From positions 13,894,161-13,958,160 of the forward strand of contig NC_092279.1 of NCBI RefSeq assembly GCF_036320965.1: DNA of 64,000 nt, read 5' to 3'. The DNA is from Panulirus ornatus. Taxonomy: Eukaryota; Arthropoda; Malacostraca; Decapoda; Palinuridae. Made by a program: the position numbers and the translations under genes. Positions 14,201-28,500 of the stretch are shown here, piece by piece (the first letter of the stretch is position 1; every line of letters begins with the position of its first letter). The notes under the pieces are model-generated. The model saw only the letters and a list, made by a program, of their open reading frames with translations, had not been told where the DNA came from and did not search any database.

Positions 14201-17200
14201 ACTTATGGACTTAACAATACCTTTACAGCTTGGCTATATGGACCAATATTGGCTGGTGCCCAATGAGAGATACCCTGGACGTGCATGGTGGTACGAGACC
14301 TGGGGTGTATCTGTTCAGGTTCCTCTTCAGCAGTCACATGACTTTGTTTCCAACCAGTCACTTCTAACTGTATTTGCACATCACTTGGGAGTGGTACCTA
14401 AAATAGAGATGGGTTTTTCAAGAAAAATTTATAATCAACCTAAGACATACAGATTTAGATAAAAATGTGAAACAAATTATCATCTATCAACCTATCTATA
14501 TCTCTGATGCCTATTCCCTTCTAGAACTTCCCCATGGAAAAAGTCAACATAACTGGTGAACTCCATTGCCGCCTATCAGCCTTTCATGTCTCACCCTTAA
14601 CAGACTGGCAGAGGAACTCAAGAAAAGTGTTTTCCACAGCTCCTACTTAAGTTCTTACTGACTACTTCTACCTAATGTTCCAACCTATTATGTCTATCTA
14701 ATGCTCCCACTTAATATTCCTACCTACTTCTTCTTACTAATGCTCCTGTCTAATGTTCCTACCTACTACTCCTATATACTGCTCCTATCATTTTGCCAAA
14801 AGGCAGGGCTAACACATGGCACTCACCACAAGGAAAATCATAGTTATGAAAAATAAGTTGTATGGGTTCAGTGTTGTCAAGTTTTATGTGTGACAAGGAG
14901 ATATTGTATGTTTAAGGACAGAATGCCCGCAGTCCATGTGTGGGGTAAGGCAGAAACAAACAATGAAGTCAATCAGTACTTTCTCAATATCTATGTAACA
15001 GACAAATACAAGGGAAATACCTGTCTATTATATGTAAATATCATGCAAGGGAAAACAGTGTTCTAGAATATCAAGTAATGAAAGAAAAATAAAGCAAATT
15101 GTATAGCAAACAAATAATGTTAACAAGTTAAAAGTACAGGATATAAAGGAAATTCAAGGACAGTGAGGTATGTAAGCCATTATAGAAAGTACAAAAGCAA
15201 TGAATATTAAGCATAGCAAGTATTCAGACAGATGGAAGTGCAAGACAAACAAAAAACACTAATCCACTTTTGTGTCACAAAATGAAGTAAGAGGATTCAT
15301 ATTATTGGTGTAAAGTATGACATGAACAATGTAGTAGCTGGACTACATTGTTCATCATGTTTCTATTCTATTATACATCCCTGATGCCCTTGCCGTCTGG
15401 GAAGTCCCATCAATGGAGTTGCCACAGCAAAAGTCTCCACTTATCCCTATCCTTACATGTCTCCCTTGCATTCTTCAACCACTTCTCTCTTCCTTGCTTC
15501 CTGTGTTTTATACAATAATATTTCAAAAACCATGTAACAGCATTGATCAATAAATGTTAAGTATGATAACCATTATCATCACACAGTTCAAGTACAAAAT
15601 ATCAGAGATCTATAATAAAAGCTAAATTAAAAAAGATTTGATGTGAGTATAGATAGTGAGTGGTTATAGCCAGAGGATCAAGTGAAAAAAGTCAGTCAAC
15701 ATTTCTAAACTGTTCTGATATTCTAGAATATCTACAAACATACTCCAACTTAATAAATTCATTAAGAATTTTATTCTATAATTTTCATGAATCTTAAAAA
15801 AATGTCCAAATGGAGGAATCAATCAGTTCTTAAAAAATAAAAAAAACATGAAAACTAATAACTGAATAATAGGTGATCACTGTGTACAACCTAAACTGCA
15901 CAATAATGTCAAAGATGATAATGTGGAATGGATGTCAGATGTGGAAGGAACAAGGAAAAGGGAGAAACCAAAGAAGAGGATGAAGGATGAAGTAAAAGAT
16001 ACTTTGAAGCTTGGGGCCTGAACATGCAGGAGGGTGCAAAGTGTGCAAGAGATAGAGATAACTGGTGAATTGTGATTTAAAGGGATGATGTGCTGTCAAT
16101 GGGCTGAACCAAGGCATATGAAGCAGTCAGGAGAACCACAGAAAGATCCATGGGTATGACTGTGGATAGGGGACTCTGGATTCAGTGCATTATACATGAC
16201 AGCTGAGGGGTGGATGTGAACAGATTAGGCCATTTCCTTTTCTGTTCTTGGTGCTACATTTCCTTTTCTGTTCCTGGTGCTACCTCATCAATGCAGAAAG
16301 TAGTGAACATGTATGAAAAAATTAACAAAAGTACAAACAAGAGTGTAGTAAAACAAAAAAGAAAGAACTCATAAAGATCAGAGGACATAAATACAAAATA
16401 ATCATAGTAACATCAAAGAACTACTTCAGTAAAAACAGCATAAATGGTATAAATCTATGCACTAAGTAGCCCAGTATAACATTAGATTGGTTGCTCTTAT
16501 CTGTTGTAAGCAATGCCTAGATGACATAATTGGGGTACAGCTCTACCTACCTCTACACAAACTCTAACAGGAGGATTGACTGAGAAGTGTCTGATGTACT
16601 GGGCATTGAGTGGAACATAATCATTTATATTCTGTACGTACATCTTCACAGAAACTAGGTGATGTAATCCCATTTCTTCTCCAAGCAGACATTCTGAAAA
16701 GAAATATCACAATAACAATAACATTTTAAACAGCAGAATGGCTGGCCTTAGTAATGTACAACCATTAGAGAAGCATCCTTTCTAATAACGATGATTCTTT
16801 TTGATACCTGAAGATCTTCACCCAATAGGTAATGTTAAAATGGTTAATCTTCGGGAGGAATAAAATGTGGGGGGGGGGAATCTTTTACTGAGTAACCTAC
16901 CTTACTCTAACCCAATAATATAGAGTCCACAATTTGCATTAATACTGCAACACCAGTGTGGGAAGGCAAATAACCTGCTGGACTAACTTGGGTTGACTGG
17001 GGGTGACAATTCTTCAGGCAGAGTAAGCTACTAAAGTCAACTTGTTGGTCTGCCATATACTCACAAACTATACACTAACCTTTAATGATTAGAAGCTTCC
17101 ATTTTCATCTATTATCATTCTTACTAGCTTTTTCTTTTTATATTTCCTACAGTACAACTTTGTCAAAAAATCTCATTCTTTTCCCATATTGTTTCATATA

Positions 17201-20200
17201 TAATAGAGGCGTGCCGATTTCATTAGTGTGAGCTAAACCAATAAGCAAAACTTAATTACGCATATATATTACTGCTAGGTCTTTGACACATGAAGATGTG
17301 AAACTGGTTAGTACCTAAAATACCTGAAGATGATTCAGGATAAGTTAGACAAGTCTGAATGTGAAAAGGTGATATCATATCAAAAGAGCTTGACCACAAC
17401 CATTTAATAAAACAGTGTAAAGCCTATTTTACACAAATAAAAAGAACAGAGGTAATCTATACCTAATAATCCACAGATTACTTGGAGAAAGATGATTAAA
17501 ACATTAAACTATTCCTCTACAAGTGAGATGAATTGTTCTATCAGCTGATATGAGTCCAATAGGGACTTAGCTGGACAATTATACCCGATGTAAAAGAAAG
17601 AAAATGACATCCACAGATATTGGTACAATAGGAAGAGAGTATGCTCCTTATATATACTTCATGCTAATGACTATACCACTGTCCTAATTCATCTCTTAAA
17701 AAAAATGTGTGTGGCCGATGAATATATCACTCCCAAAACAATACATGAAAAGGGTGGGAGGTACTACCTCAAACATTTTCAAAACTGCTTTCCAAACTTA
17801 TATTAGTCACCTGGAAGTGGACAAGGAAGATGAAGTGAGTCAGGAATATAAGTTCCTAGGTACAATGATGAATGTGTGGAAAGATAGGTCACTATCTGGA
17901 AGGGAAAAGGTGGGCATGTATGGATGCAAGGCATGGGCTCTTGATGAAAAAGTACAAAGAAGAGTGAATGTATTGGAAATGAAATACTTGAGAACTGGAG
18001 TTCACCAGTAGTGGAGACTCTCTTGCTGTGGACATCCCTTGCAGGAGTTCCTGGAGGGAACAGGTGTCTGAGATGTAAATAGATGGATAGAGAACAATAT
18101 GTGGAGTGAGGATGGTTGACTAAGAAACGACAGGGTATGAGAAAGGTTTGGTCATAATAAAAGCATGGTTGAGAGAGCTGAAGAAATTGAGCTGAAATGG
18201 TCTCAATATATGGGTAGAATGAGTGAGGTAATGGTGATGAGAAGGTATATGAGTCAGAAGTGAAGGGGACAAGTAGGGATAGGCCAAACTGGAGATGGAA
18301 GGACAGAGTAAAAGGTTTTGAGTGCTTGGGGCTTGAACATACAAAGGATGTAAGGCATGCAGGCAATAGGAGTAAAAATGGCATGATTTGGTATATACAT
18401 GGGGTAATGTATTGTCAATGGACTGAACCAGAGTACATCCAGCAGCCAAGGAAAACCATGGAAAGGTTTGTGGGGCATAAGTGTGGATAAGGAGCTGTTG
18501 TTTAGGTGCATTACACAAAACAGCTAGACAGTGGATGTAAGTGAATCTGTTGCTACCTCAATATTGCAGATCATGAAAAAAATACTAAAGGCAGATTTGC
18601 ACCTTCCACTTTCTTCATTAGCCATGCTTATTCGCAGTAGCTGATGAATGTATTAGCAAAATTTCTCTAAGGACACAGGTTCCTGTCCAGTTCAAAAGAG
18701 GAAACAAAACTAAACCAAAGCTGACACAAGGGACACTGATAATCATTAAGATAAACATCACACCTAAAGATCATTTTTTTTTCAGCCAATCTGCAACACC
18801 TTCTAGAATCTGATCAAGCTAAGAAGGGCTGAGCAAATAATCATTTAATAATTTCCGGTGTGGAAGCCCTACCCAACATATCTGACCAGTAAAGTTACTG
18901 ATGTTTCTAGATCATCAAAGGGAAAGATACTACCATGGGTTACACTTGAAAAATAGCATTCCCTAAAAGAACATATGGTATATTTAAAAAAAATGAAAGA
19001 AAAAACAAAGAAATTTTTTGGTAGAACTCAAGAGTCATTCATGCTGATGTGTAACACATTAAGATGCATCAAATTTTCAGAAGTGGAGGGGAGATATGAT
19101 CATACTACTCTAAAGATTAAACAGATTACTCCTTTTGACTTACTGAATATATAGCTACTATAACCAGTACGCTTGAATTACAAATTTAACTAAAAAATTT
19201 AGAACATGGCAGAGAAGCATATTCCAACTACTGTACCTACAGTCAAAAAATATATCTGCAATACCTTGCCTAGGCATAAAAACACCTCATGTTCATCAAA
19301 AGAAGTCTAAAGAATACAAGAAAATTGTTTCACTGGATAAATTACCATACATGTTGTAATAAACTAGTAAACCTTCCACTGCTCCAAGCATCACATGACA
19401 AGTAACAATATTACGGTCCTGTTCCATGCATCATATATTTCATTAGCTCCTGCCATCATCTAAAATTCCAGCTGATGTTTAGTTCCACCAATTACCCATA
19501 GATGTTATTAGCAGCCTAGTAGCACAGCTAGAAGAAATATTACACATCTTAGTCACCCACAGATCATTAAGGAAAACGCGAGTAAGTCATCTTGATGCAA
19601 CTCCATATTTACAAACCCACAATTGAGTTATTTCTTGAACACAAGAAACAATTTCTCTTGTAACAGTACATATAATTCTTATGCAAATATATGTACATTT
19701 TCATTTACTTATGTAAATAAGGTTCTGCTTCTGTACATGATACGTGAATAAGTGCATATCATGCATGTGTCAAAAACATGTATATGTAAAAACTCACATA
19801 TGATATGTATGGATACGTGCAATCACATCTGGATAAACACAAGTGTGCAATGTGATTAGGTGTATGTAGGAGGAAATAATTGGAAAAAATAAAATGTTAT
19901 CATAAACATGCCACCAGCCTATGTCCTCCCATGTCCACTCAACAACCTCCCTTTCTGGATGCTTTCTTTCTTTTCATGAAAAAAAATTATGCAGACATTT
20001 ATTGTAAATATTCTTTTTTTCTTTCGTTTTGAGGAAGGGTAATTTCCTTGGAACTTCAAAGTTTAATGGTTAACAACCAAAAAAGTTTAATTTATTTACA
20101 GAGAGCAATGGCAGAGATAACGCATGTTCCTAAGCCTTCACTGAGAAGCCACAGACCCTGTAAGTAATATGTAGTGCCTCAGCCTGCTTCAAAGGAATAA

Positions 20201-23200
20201 AAGTATTTTTGCTTGGAGCTTACTAACTTATAGAACACTAAGACTTAGTAGGAGGAATAATATCAAAAGGTCCTTTTATCAACAACCGTTATTAAACACT
20301 GAATATCTATGCTGAAGACTAGTTCTGAAGGAAGGACTGTACGCAAGAGTAAAATTTTTGTTAATGCAATAAGCACAAAATGAGAAAACTTGTATGTCAC
20401 ACCACCAAACATTTCATTCAATCTAAACTAATCAGTAGGATGAAAGTAATGTATGCTTTTAAGCTGATTCAAGCCCTTATCAGAGAAATACTAGAATTAG
20501 AAAAAGTACTTTGAATAACCCACTTACCCAGTGAGTTGGATATGATATAGTCACCAACCATGAAGCTTTACAAACAGATGAGGACAGACTTTCTGAGGCT
20601 TAATCACGACACAGAAAAGTTCTGCAAACCTGAAATTCAGTGCTTTTTCTCCAAGACCTGAAATTCACACTGCTATTTCTCCCTCTGGCATGAAAAAAGG
20701 AAACCAAGAATTAGAAGTAAGCTACAAAATTCATCCCACCACATAAAGAAATCTGTCGGTACTGGGTACTGGGGAAGAAGGGCCAACAGCAGAAACATAT
20801 GAAATGCTTCCCAACATCTCCAGATAAGCGTAAGAATAACCATATGTGAATGTGATGGCTCTGGAAATGTTTAAGAATGATAAAAAAGTTGAAGTCTCTC
20901 CCCTATGGCTAAATATGCCTATACCGAGGGCCTTAAAACAAATGACTGAACTTCAGCTGAAAGAAACTTATGCTGTGGAAATACAATTATTTTTTATGAT
21001 CTATCCAACAGCTGCTTTCCTAGAAATGGCAAAACATAAAAAACTTGAAACTTACTGCCCAAAAGACAATAAACAGAGTGAGCTGCAACCACAGTAACAG
21101 ATGAAAACAGCTAGGTCAACAAAAATCAGAGAGATTGAATTCCCTTGCATCATCCTATGGGAGAGGCAAAGCAGAACACTATCCATCTCCTGTGTGTTGT
21201 TAACAGTGGTTCGATATGCAGGAATGGTGGACAAAAATGCTCCTCTTCTTTATCATCACTTTCCAAATGTAGCAAAAGTAAGGGGAGGAAAAGTGAGGAT
21301 TTTCTTTTTGAAGGCCCAATTCCTGATGCTACCTTGCTAAAATGGTAAAGTGACATGACTTTGACTGAGACATCCTTTTGCTGTGCCATGTCAACTCAGA
21401 AAAAATCATCAACTCTCTTTATGATGCAACAAACAAACTACAAAGAACACAATTCAATGAGAAGGAGCTATGAAAAAATTGAAGTTTACTTTATCAAACC
21501 CTGGTACAAATTAAGAGGAACATGCAAAAGTAATACATATGCTAGATGATCCTCACTGTTAGTAGAAAAAAATTCAAAGCTCAGAATGTTTTTGCAAGCA
21601 AGAGATCATAATGCCAGCTGAGGTTACCCCTAAATTCTCCATAATCTACTGTTATCTTCATAAAATCACATCATATTGTGATAGCTCAGTGTTCTATTTT
21701 GAAAGCAGCCTTTTCCATTACCTTTCGTCTGTAGTTGAGAAGATTTAGGAATAAAAATATTAGACATCCTGAATTATGCAATAGTTTAACTTCATAATAT
21801 TGAAAAATTTCAATGATACATTATGGAATCCTGAAATGTAAGGGAAATTAAGACCACCTTAAAGAACAAATAGAAGTTCAATGAGAAAATTTTATCAATC
21901 TTTATGAACTTTATTGGCAAAGGAAACCCCATTAACTCTACTGGCATCCGTTGACCAGCTTGGATGACAAAAACTGTCCAATAATGAAAATGGTAAACCT
22001 ACAGCCACATACCTTACATCCCATAAACTAAGCTCTCGTTTTATTAAATGAGCAAGCATTAATTTATCAATATAATGGCTGAGTAAACTCTAGCAAAAAA
22101 AAATCATTATGGCCTTTTTAATAAGGGAAGGTCATTTGCCTCATCACAGTGGTTCAAATAAATTTCTCTAACTAACCAGATGACTGACTGAACAACTACC
22201 TAGAAGATCTGTCAAATATAATCTAGTACAAAGTCTTTGCTTACAGCTGGGAAAAAAAACTTTTAATAAAATGCTTCTGAAGAGAAGCTTAAAAGCCATG
22301 AGAAATTAGATATCTACTTACTTTAAGAAAGAAGTATATTATCAGTTAAAAAACTGTTCACCATCAAGGAACCCTGGCAGACTCAGCTGTTGAAGTGCTC
22401 AACAAACTAGTCCTCTTGGTATCTGTCTGCAGCAGGAAAATGGTTTAAAGATAAAGATGGGGTCCATATGGACTCCATATCCTTTCTAAATATCATATTT
22501 TTGGTATTCTTTGTCACATAATATGGTAGTATTGTCTAACCTCTCTAATGTTACTGCTTGCTTTGTAGCATGGGTCAACAGCATCTCTTATGACATTAAA
22601 TAAAATACATAGCAGGAGCATATGCGATCCACTGCACAGAAATGCTTGTCTCTAAATCAATTTCAGTATTCAGTTTCTTTTAGAATCCTCAAATTCATTA
22701 GAGTATTTCATTCTTCATATAAAATCTATGGTCATGATATCCACACACATTTCCCAAAGTAGTATTATTAATGGGATCCCTAAAAACTAAATTTCTTCAT
22801 CTAATATATCTAACTGAAAGCTACCCCTGAATTAAAAGATTACATAATGAACAGAATACTAAAATTCATTTGGAAGATTTATCATATATACATGCTAAAA
22901 TGTAAGTTACTTATATCTGCTTATGGCATTATACATTTCTTTCATCACATAATACTATTCATATTACAGTAAACTGTAAAACCAAAAACTGTAATCATAA
23001 AATGTAAAGCACCACAAGAGAATGACCAGACATGGTTTATGGATTGTGTAGGGAAATACAATATGGAATTAATAAAGTATAGCATATTCCAAGGAGCCAT
23101 GCAAAATAATGACTTCAAAATACAAGTTCATATCAAAGTTCCATAACTATACATTATAAAGACTGTGTTTAAACTTCTAAACATTCTCTGAGATACAAAA

Positions 23201-25520
23201 TACTCTCAACAGTCTCTGCCATAATGGCCAATAAATATTCATCCATGCTTGGATGTATAGCTGGATGTGTTTAATCATCTATCTTTATTAATATGTTTGT
23301 ACAAGAGAAAGGAGGGGAGGGGTGTCTAAACTCATGGAGCCCCGTATCCTGTACCTTCTTTATTATCATATAACTTTCTGAACTTCTGTTTATTATCTGA
23401 ATTCATAATTTCATTAACTAACACATTCCAACCATCCAAGACTCTAAGGCTGAAGAAGCAATTTAGATTTTTTTCAAAATGATTTCAAGCAATTTCTTTT
23501 TAGTAACAAGTGGTTGTTATTTCTTTGCATCTTTCAAACATGCACCACTCAAATTGGTTTGGAAAGTTATTGGCTGAACCAAGTCTCCCCTTAATCATCT
23601 CTCTTCCATAGTCTGCAATTCTGTGGTGTCTAACAATGGTCTGCAACTCAAGTCTTTTATTTCACTTACCATCTTTTTTGTCTTCCTCTGGACCTTTTAT
23701 ATTAGATCATTAATATGGCTCAAATTAGACCTACATTACTATAAACATCTCAGATTTTACAAAAGTAGAAACATTAATCTATTCCTCTCACTGACTAATA
23801 CTCTTTGTTCTATCTTTACATATATGTAACTACCTAGTAGTAGTAGTACCTATTTGTACTACATGGGAAACGAGTTTGAAATTTGTGAGGCCTCTTGAAC
23901 ATTTTCTACAATCATACTTCTTAAATTTATATAAGCTGTCTGTATTTACCTTTCTTCAGTCATTTTACTCCATTCATCCATCACTTTTTATAATTCTTTA
24001 CATTTTTTTAACAATTTTCAAGCTTAATTTCATGTTATGCCCCCTGGTTGCTCAATCCTACAATCTCTATTAAAAACAAAGGCTGTTATCAGGTCACCTT
24101 TAATCTTGTCTCCTCTAAGATACCCTACTCTGGATCTTCTTTAACAGCTTTTTGTGCTTCTTTAGGTGTGGTGGTCAAACAAAAGAAGCATATTCTAATT
24201 TTGGCACTGTGTAGGTTATGAACAGCTTGCTAAATATTTCCTTATCAATATACTTGATAGTTATTCTAATATTTGCTAGCATACAGTTTATCTCCTTAAC
24301 TATTCTCCTAATGCGAAACTCTGGCAACAGGTTGGTAAGAAACTGACTCCCAAGTCCTTCTTATTTACAGAATCCTGAAGTTTATTTCCTGCAAGATAAT
24401 AATAATTCTGAAGCATTCTTTTACTCTGTCCCATCCTCATTACTTTGCATTTACTCACATTAAATTTCGTCAAACATGAATAAGACCAACTTCACAGTCT
24501 TTTCAGGTCCCCTTATAGGATGATGCAGATCTCCTCACTTTTCACTTCCCTCATGACCTTTGCATAATCTGCAAACATACTTCAGTATAAGTCCATACCT
24601 TTATGCAAGTCATTTACACAGATCAAGAAGATTAACAATCCTAAGACGAAGTCCTCTGGGATTCCAATGGTGACCTAAACCCACTGAGAAAAAGGCTTCT
24701 CTACCATGAGTCCTCTGTTCCCTTCCACTGTGATAGTATTCTATCAAATGAAAGAGTTTCCCCCTTCCTCTGTAATTCAAACATTCACTTTTGCCCCATT
24801 TGCCTTTATACAATAACATTATAGAAGCATTCCAAAATCCTCAAAAACCTTACTTTGAGCCACAAATATAATGAAAGTCTTAACAATCAACAAGACAGCA
24901 ACCCCTTTCTTGATAAAGTCAACTGAAATCCCATCTACTCCAGCTGCTTTGCCACAGTTCATCTTACACAAGACATTCACCACCTCTTCTCCCTTCACCC
25001 AAAACACTTGCCATAATTTTCTTGCTCTGGATACCTCCACATCCCAAGCAACCACATCAAGCACCCAACCATCTACAACATTAAATAGTCCTCTGAGTAT
25101 TCACTCCATTTCCCTTATACCACATCTCCACCTCCTCCTCAATGATGCTACAATTTGCTATGTTGTTCTCCTTACGTCATACACTGGACTCTGCCTGTAT
25201 TTGGTTTCTGCACAGGCAAAAAGTTACCTTCAGCAAGGATGTACACCATCATTAGTAAACAAAGATTATAATCCCATCCTTGAACTCACCACTCTAAAAG
25301 ATCTATCAATTTCCTGCTATCATCTGTAGCATATTCCACATTTCTGAAGCCACAGGAGCCCAATAAAGGGTTCCTGAGGTCATATACTTTTTTTTTTTCC
25401 AAAAGAAGGAACAGAGAAGGGGGCCAGGTGAGGATATTCCCTCAAAGGCCCAGTCCTCTGTTCTTAACGCTACCTGACTATCGCGGGAAATGGCGAATAG
25501 TATGAAAGAAAGAGAGAAAA

Positions 25521-25599
<79 letters not shown>

Positions 25600-28500
25600 A
25601 TATTTTTTATTTTATATTTCGCTTTGTCGCTGTCTCCCGCGTTAGCGAGGTATCGCAAGGAAACAGACATAAGAATGGCCCAACCCACCCACATACACAT
25701 GTATATACATACACGTATATTCCTATGAGTCCACGGGGAAAATGAAACACGATAAGTTCCCAAGTGCACTTTCGTGTAATAATCACATTATCAGGGGAGA
25801 CACAAGAGAGAAATATAAGTCAGTTGATATACATCGAAGAGACAAAGCTAGGAAGCCATTTGGTAAAGCTTCGTCTCTTCGATGTATATCAACTGATTTA
25901 TATTTCTCTCTTGTGTCTCCCCTGATGATGTGATTATTACACGAAAGTGCACTTGGGAACTTATCATGTTTCATTTTCCCCCTGGACTCATAGGAATATC
26001 TTGATCACGCGCAAAATTGTGATCCTTTCATACAGATATAGGGTGTTTTGGTCGAGGTGGCGTGCAAAGTGAGAGGGTTAGGGAAAATGATTTGGTAAAC
26101 AGAGAAGAGGTAGTAAAAGCTTTGCGGAAGATGAAAGCCGGCAAGGCAGCAGGTTTGGATGGTATTGCAGTGGAATTTATTAAAAAAGGGGATGACTGTA
26201 TTATTGACTGGTTGGTAAGGTTATTCAATGTATGTATGATGAGGATTGGCGGAATGCATGCATAGTGCCATTGTACAAAGGCAAAGGGGATAAGAGTGAG
26301 TGCTCAAATTACAGAGGTATAAGTTTGTTGAGTATTCCTGGTAAATTATATGGGAGGGTATTGATTGAGAGGGTGAAGGCATGTACAGAGCATGAGATTG
26401 GGGAAGAGCAGTGTGGTTTCAGAAGTGGTAGAGGATGTGTGGATCAGGTGTTTGCTTTGAAGAATGTATGTGAGAAATACTTAGAAAAGCAAATGGATTT
26501 GTATGTAGCATTTATGGATCTGGAGAAGGCATATGATAGAGTTGATAGAGATGCTCTGTGGAAGGTATTAAGAATATATGGTGTGGGAGGCAAGTTGTTA
26601 GAAGCAGTGAAAAGTTTTTATCGAGGATGTAAGGCATGTGTACGTGTAGGAAGAGAGGAAAGTGATTGGTTCTCAGTGAATGTAGGTTTGCGGCAGGGGT
26701 GTGTGATGTCTCCATGGTTGTTTAATTTGTTTATAGATGGGGTTGTTAGGGAGGTGAATGCAAGAGTTTTGGAAAGAGGGGCAAGTATGAAGTCTGTTGT
26801 GGATGAGAGAGCTTGGGAAGTGAGTCAGTTGTTGTTCGCTGATGATACAGCGCTGGTGGCTGATTCATGTGAGAAACTGCTGAAGCTGGTGACTGAGTTT
26901 GGTAAAGTGTGTGAAAGAAGAAAGTTAAGAGTAAATGTGAATAAGAGCAAGGTTATTAGGCACAGTAGGGTTGAGGGTCAAGTCAATTGGGAGGTAAGTT
27001 TGAATGGAGAAAAACTGGAGGAAGTAAAGTGTTTTAGATATCTGGGAGTGGATCTGGCAGTGGATGGAACCATGGAAGCGGAAGTGGATCATAGGGTGGG
27101 GGAGGGGGCGAAAATCCTGGGAGCCTTGAAGAATGTGTCGAAGTCGAGAACATTATCTCAGAAAGCAAAAATGGGTATGTTTGAAGGAATAGTGGTTCCA
27201 ACAATGTTGTATGGTTGCGAGGCGTGGGTTATGGATAGAGTTGTGCGCAGGAGGATGGATGTGCTGGAAATGAGATGTTTGAGGACAATGTGTGGTGTGA
27301 GGTGGTTTGATCGAGTAAGTAACGTAAGGGTAAGAGAGATGTGTGGAAATAAAAAGAGCGTGGTTGAGAGAGCAGAAGAGGGTGTTTTGAAATGGTTTGG
27401 GCACATGGAGAGGATGAGTGAGGAAAGATTGACCAAGAAGATATATGTGTCAGAGGTGGAGGGAACGAGGAGAAGTGGGAGACCAAATTGGAGGTGGAAA
27501 GATGGAGTGAAAAAGATTTTGTGTGATCGGGGCCTGAACATGCAGGAGGGTGAAGGGCGGGCAAGGAATAGAGTGCATTGGATCGATGTGGTATACCGGG
27601 GTTGACGTGCTGTCAGTGGATTGAATCAGGGCATGTGAAGTGACTGGGGTAAACCATGAAAAGCTGTGTAGGTATGTATATTTGCGCGTGTGGACGTATG
27701 TATATACATGTGTATGGGGGTGGGTTGGGCCATTTCTTTCGTCTGTTTCCTTGCGCTACCTCGCAAACGCGGGAAACAGCGACAAAGAAAAAAAAATATA
27801 TATATATAAATATATAAATAAATGAATATACATATGCATTCACATATATGTGAGTGCACAATTGCATAGTAAATATTATTTCTTTACCATATATCTCTTT
27901 TCTGTAAGCAGTATCTATTTGTATTTAAGAAATGTAAAATGTCCACAAAACCTATAGAAAAACAAACAAATCATACCTTTTACTTTGACGATAGCCTCAT
28001 CTGCAGTTTTACCACAGAAACTACCAGCAAAAGTGAAACCTGTCATGGTACGGACAACACTATAATTTGAGCCATCTTGCACTTGGGGAGAAGGTACAAG
28101 GTTATCCTCAAAGGGCCCATAACTGTGGAAGTTATATTACATTAAGCTTCATGTACATCAATAATCAAAGCTAAGTACAATGTTTGAGAAAAGTCATAAT
28201 GAGAACTGTGGTAGGATGGTACAACCAATGAACTCAGAGGGGTACAGGATATCACAGAAACACCCACAAGGCAAGAAGAGCTAGAACTTCTATAAAAATA
28301 ACAGAAAGAAAAATAGAGAGAAAAATGTCTCTAAGTATTGGAAGATTTGTTGAAAAATGGATCTCTAGTGTGAAGAGTGACTATTCCAAAGTAGGAAGCT
28401 GCCTGATTTACAAAGTCATGATACTGGGGAAGAAAATCCTTTGAAAAATGAGGATAAACCAGAGAAATATTGCATCATTAGGAATCTACTTAATGAAGTA

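Noticed and set aside
20846..21549. Cluster of overlapping ORFs of 60-83 codons
   Set aside because: Both strands are open in the same place, no recognisable domain is present, and no fitting splice sites into DPH6 were seen.
25742..25974. Two 63-codon ORFs on opposite strands with almost the same protein
   Set aside because: They are the two arms of the foldback palindrome read in each direction, not genes.
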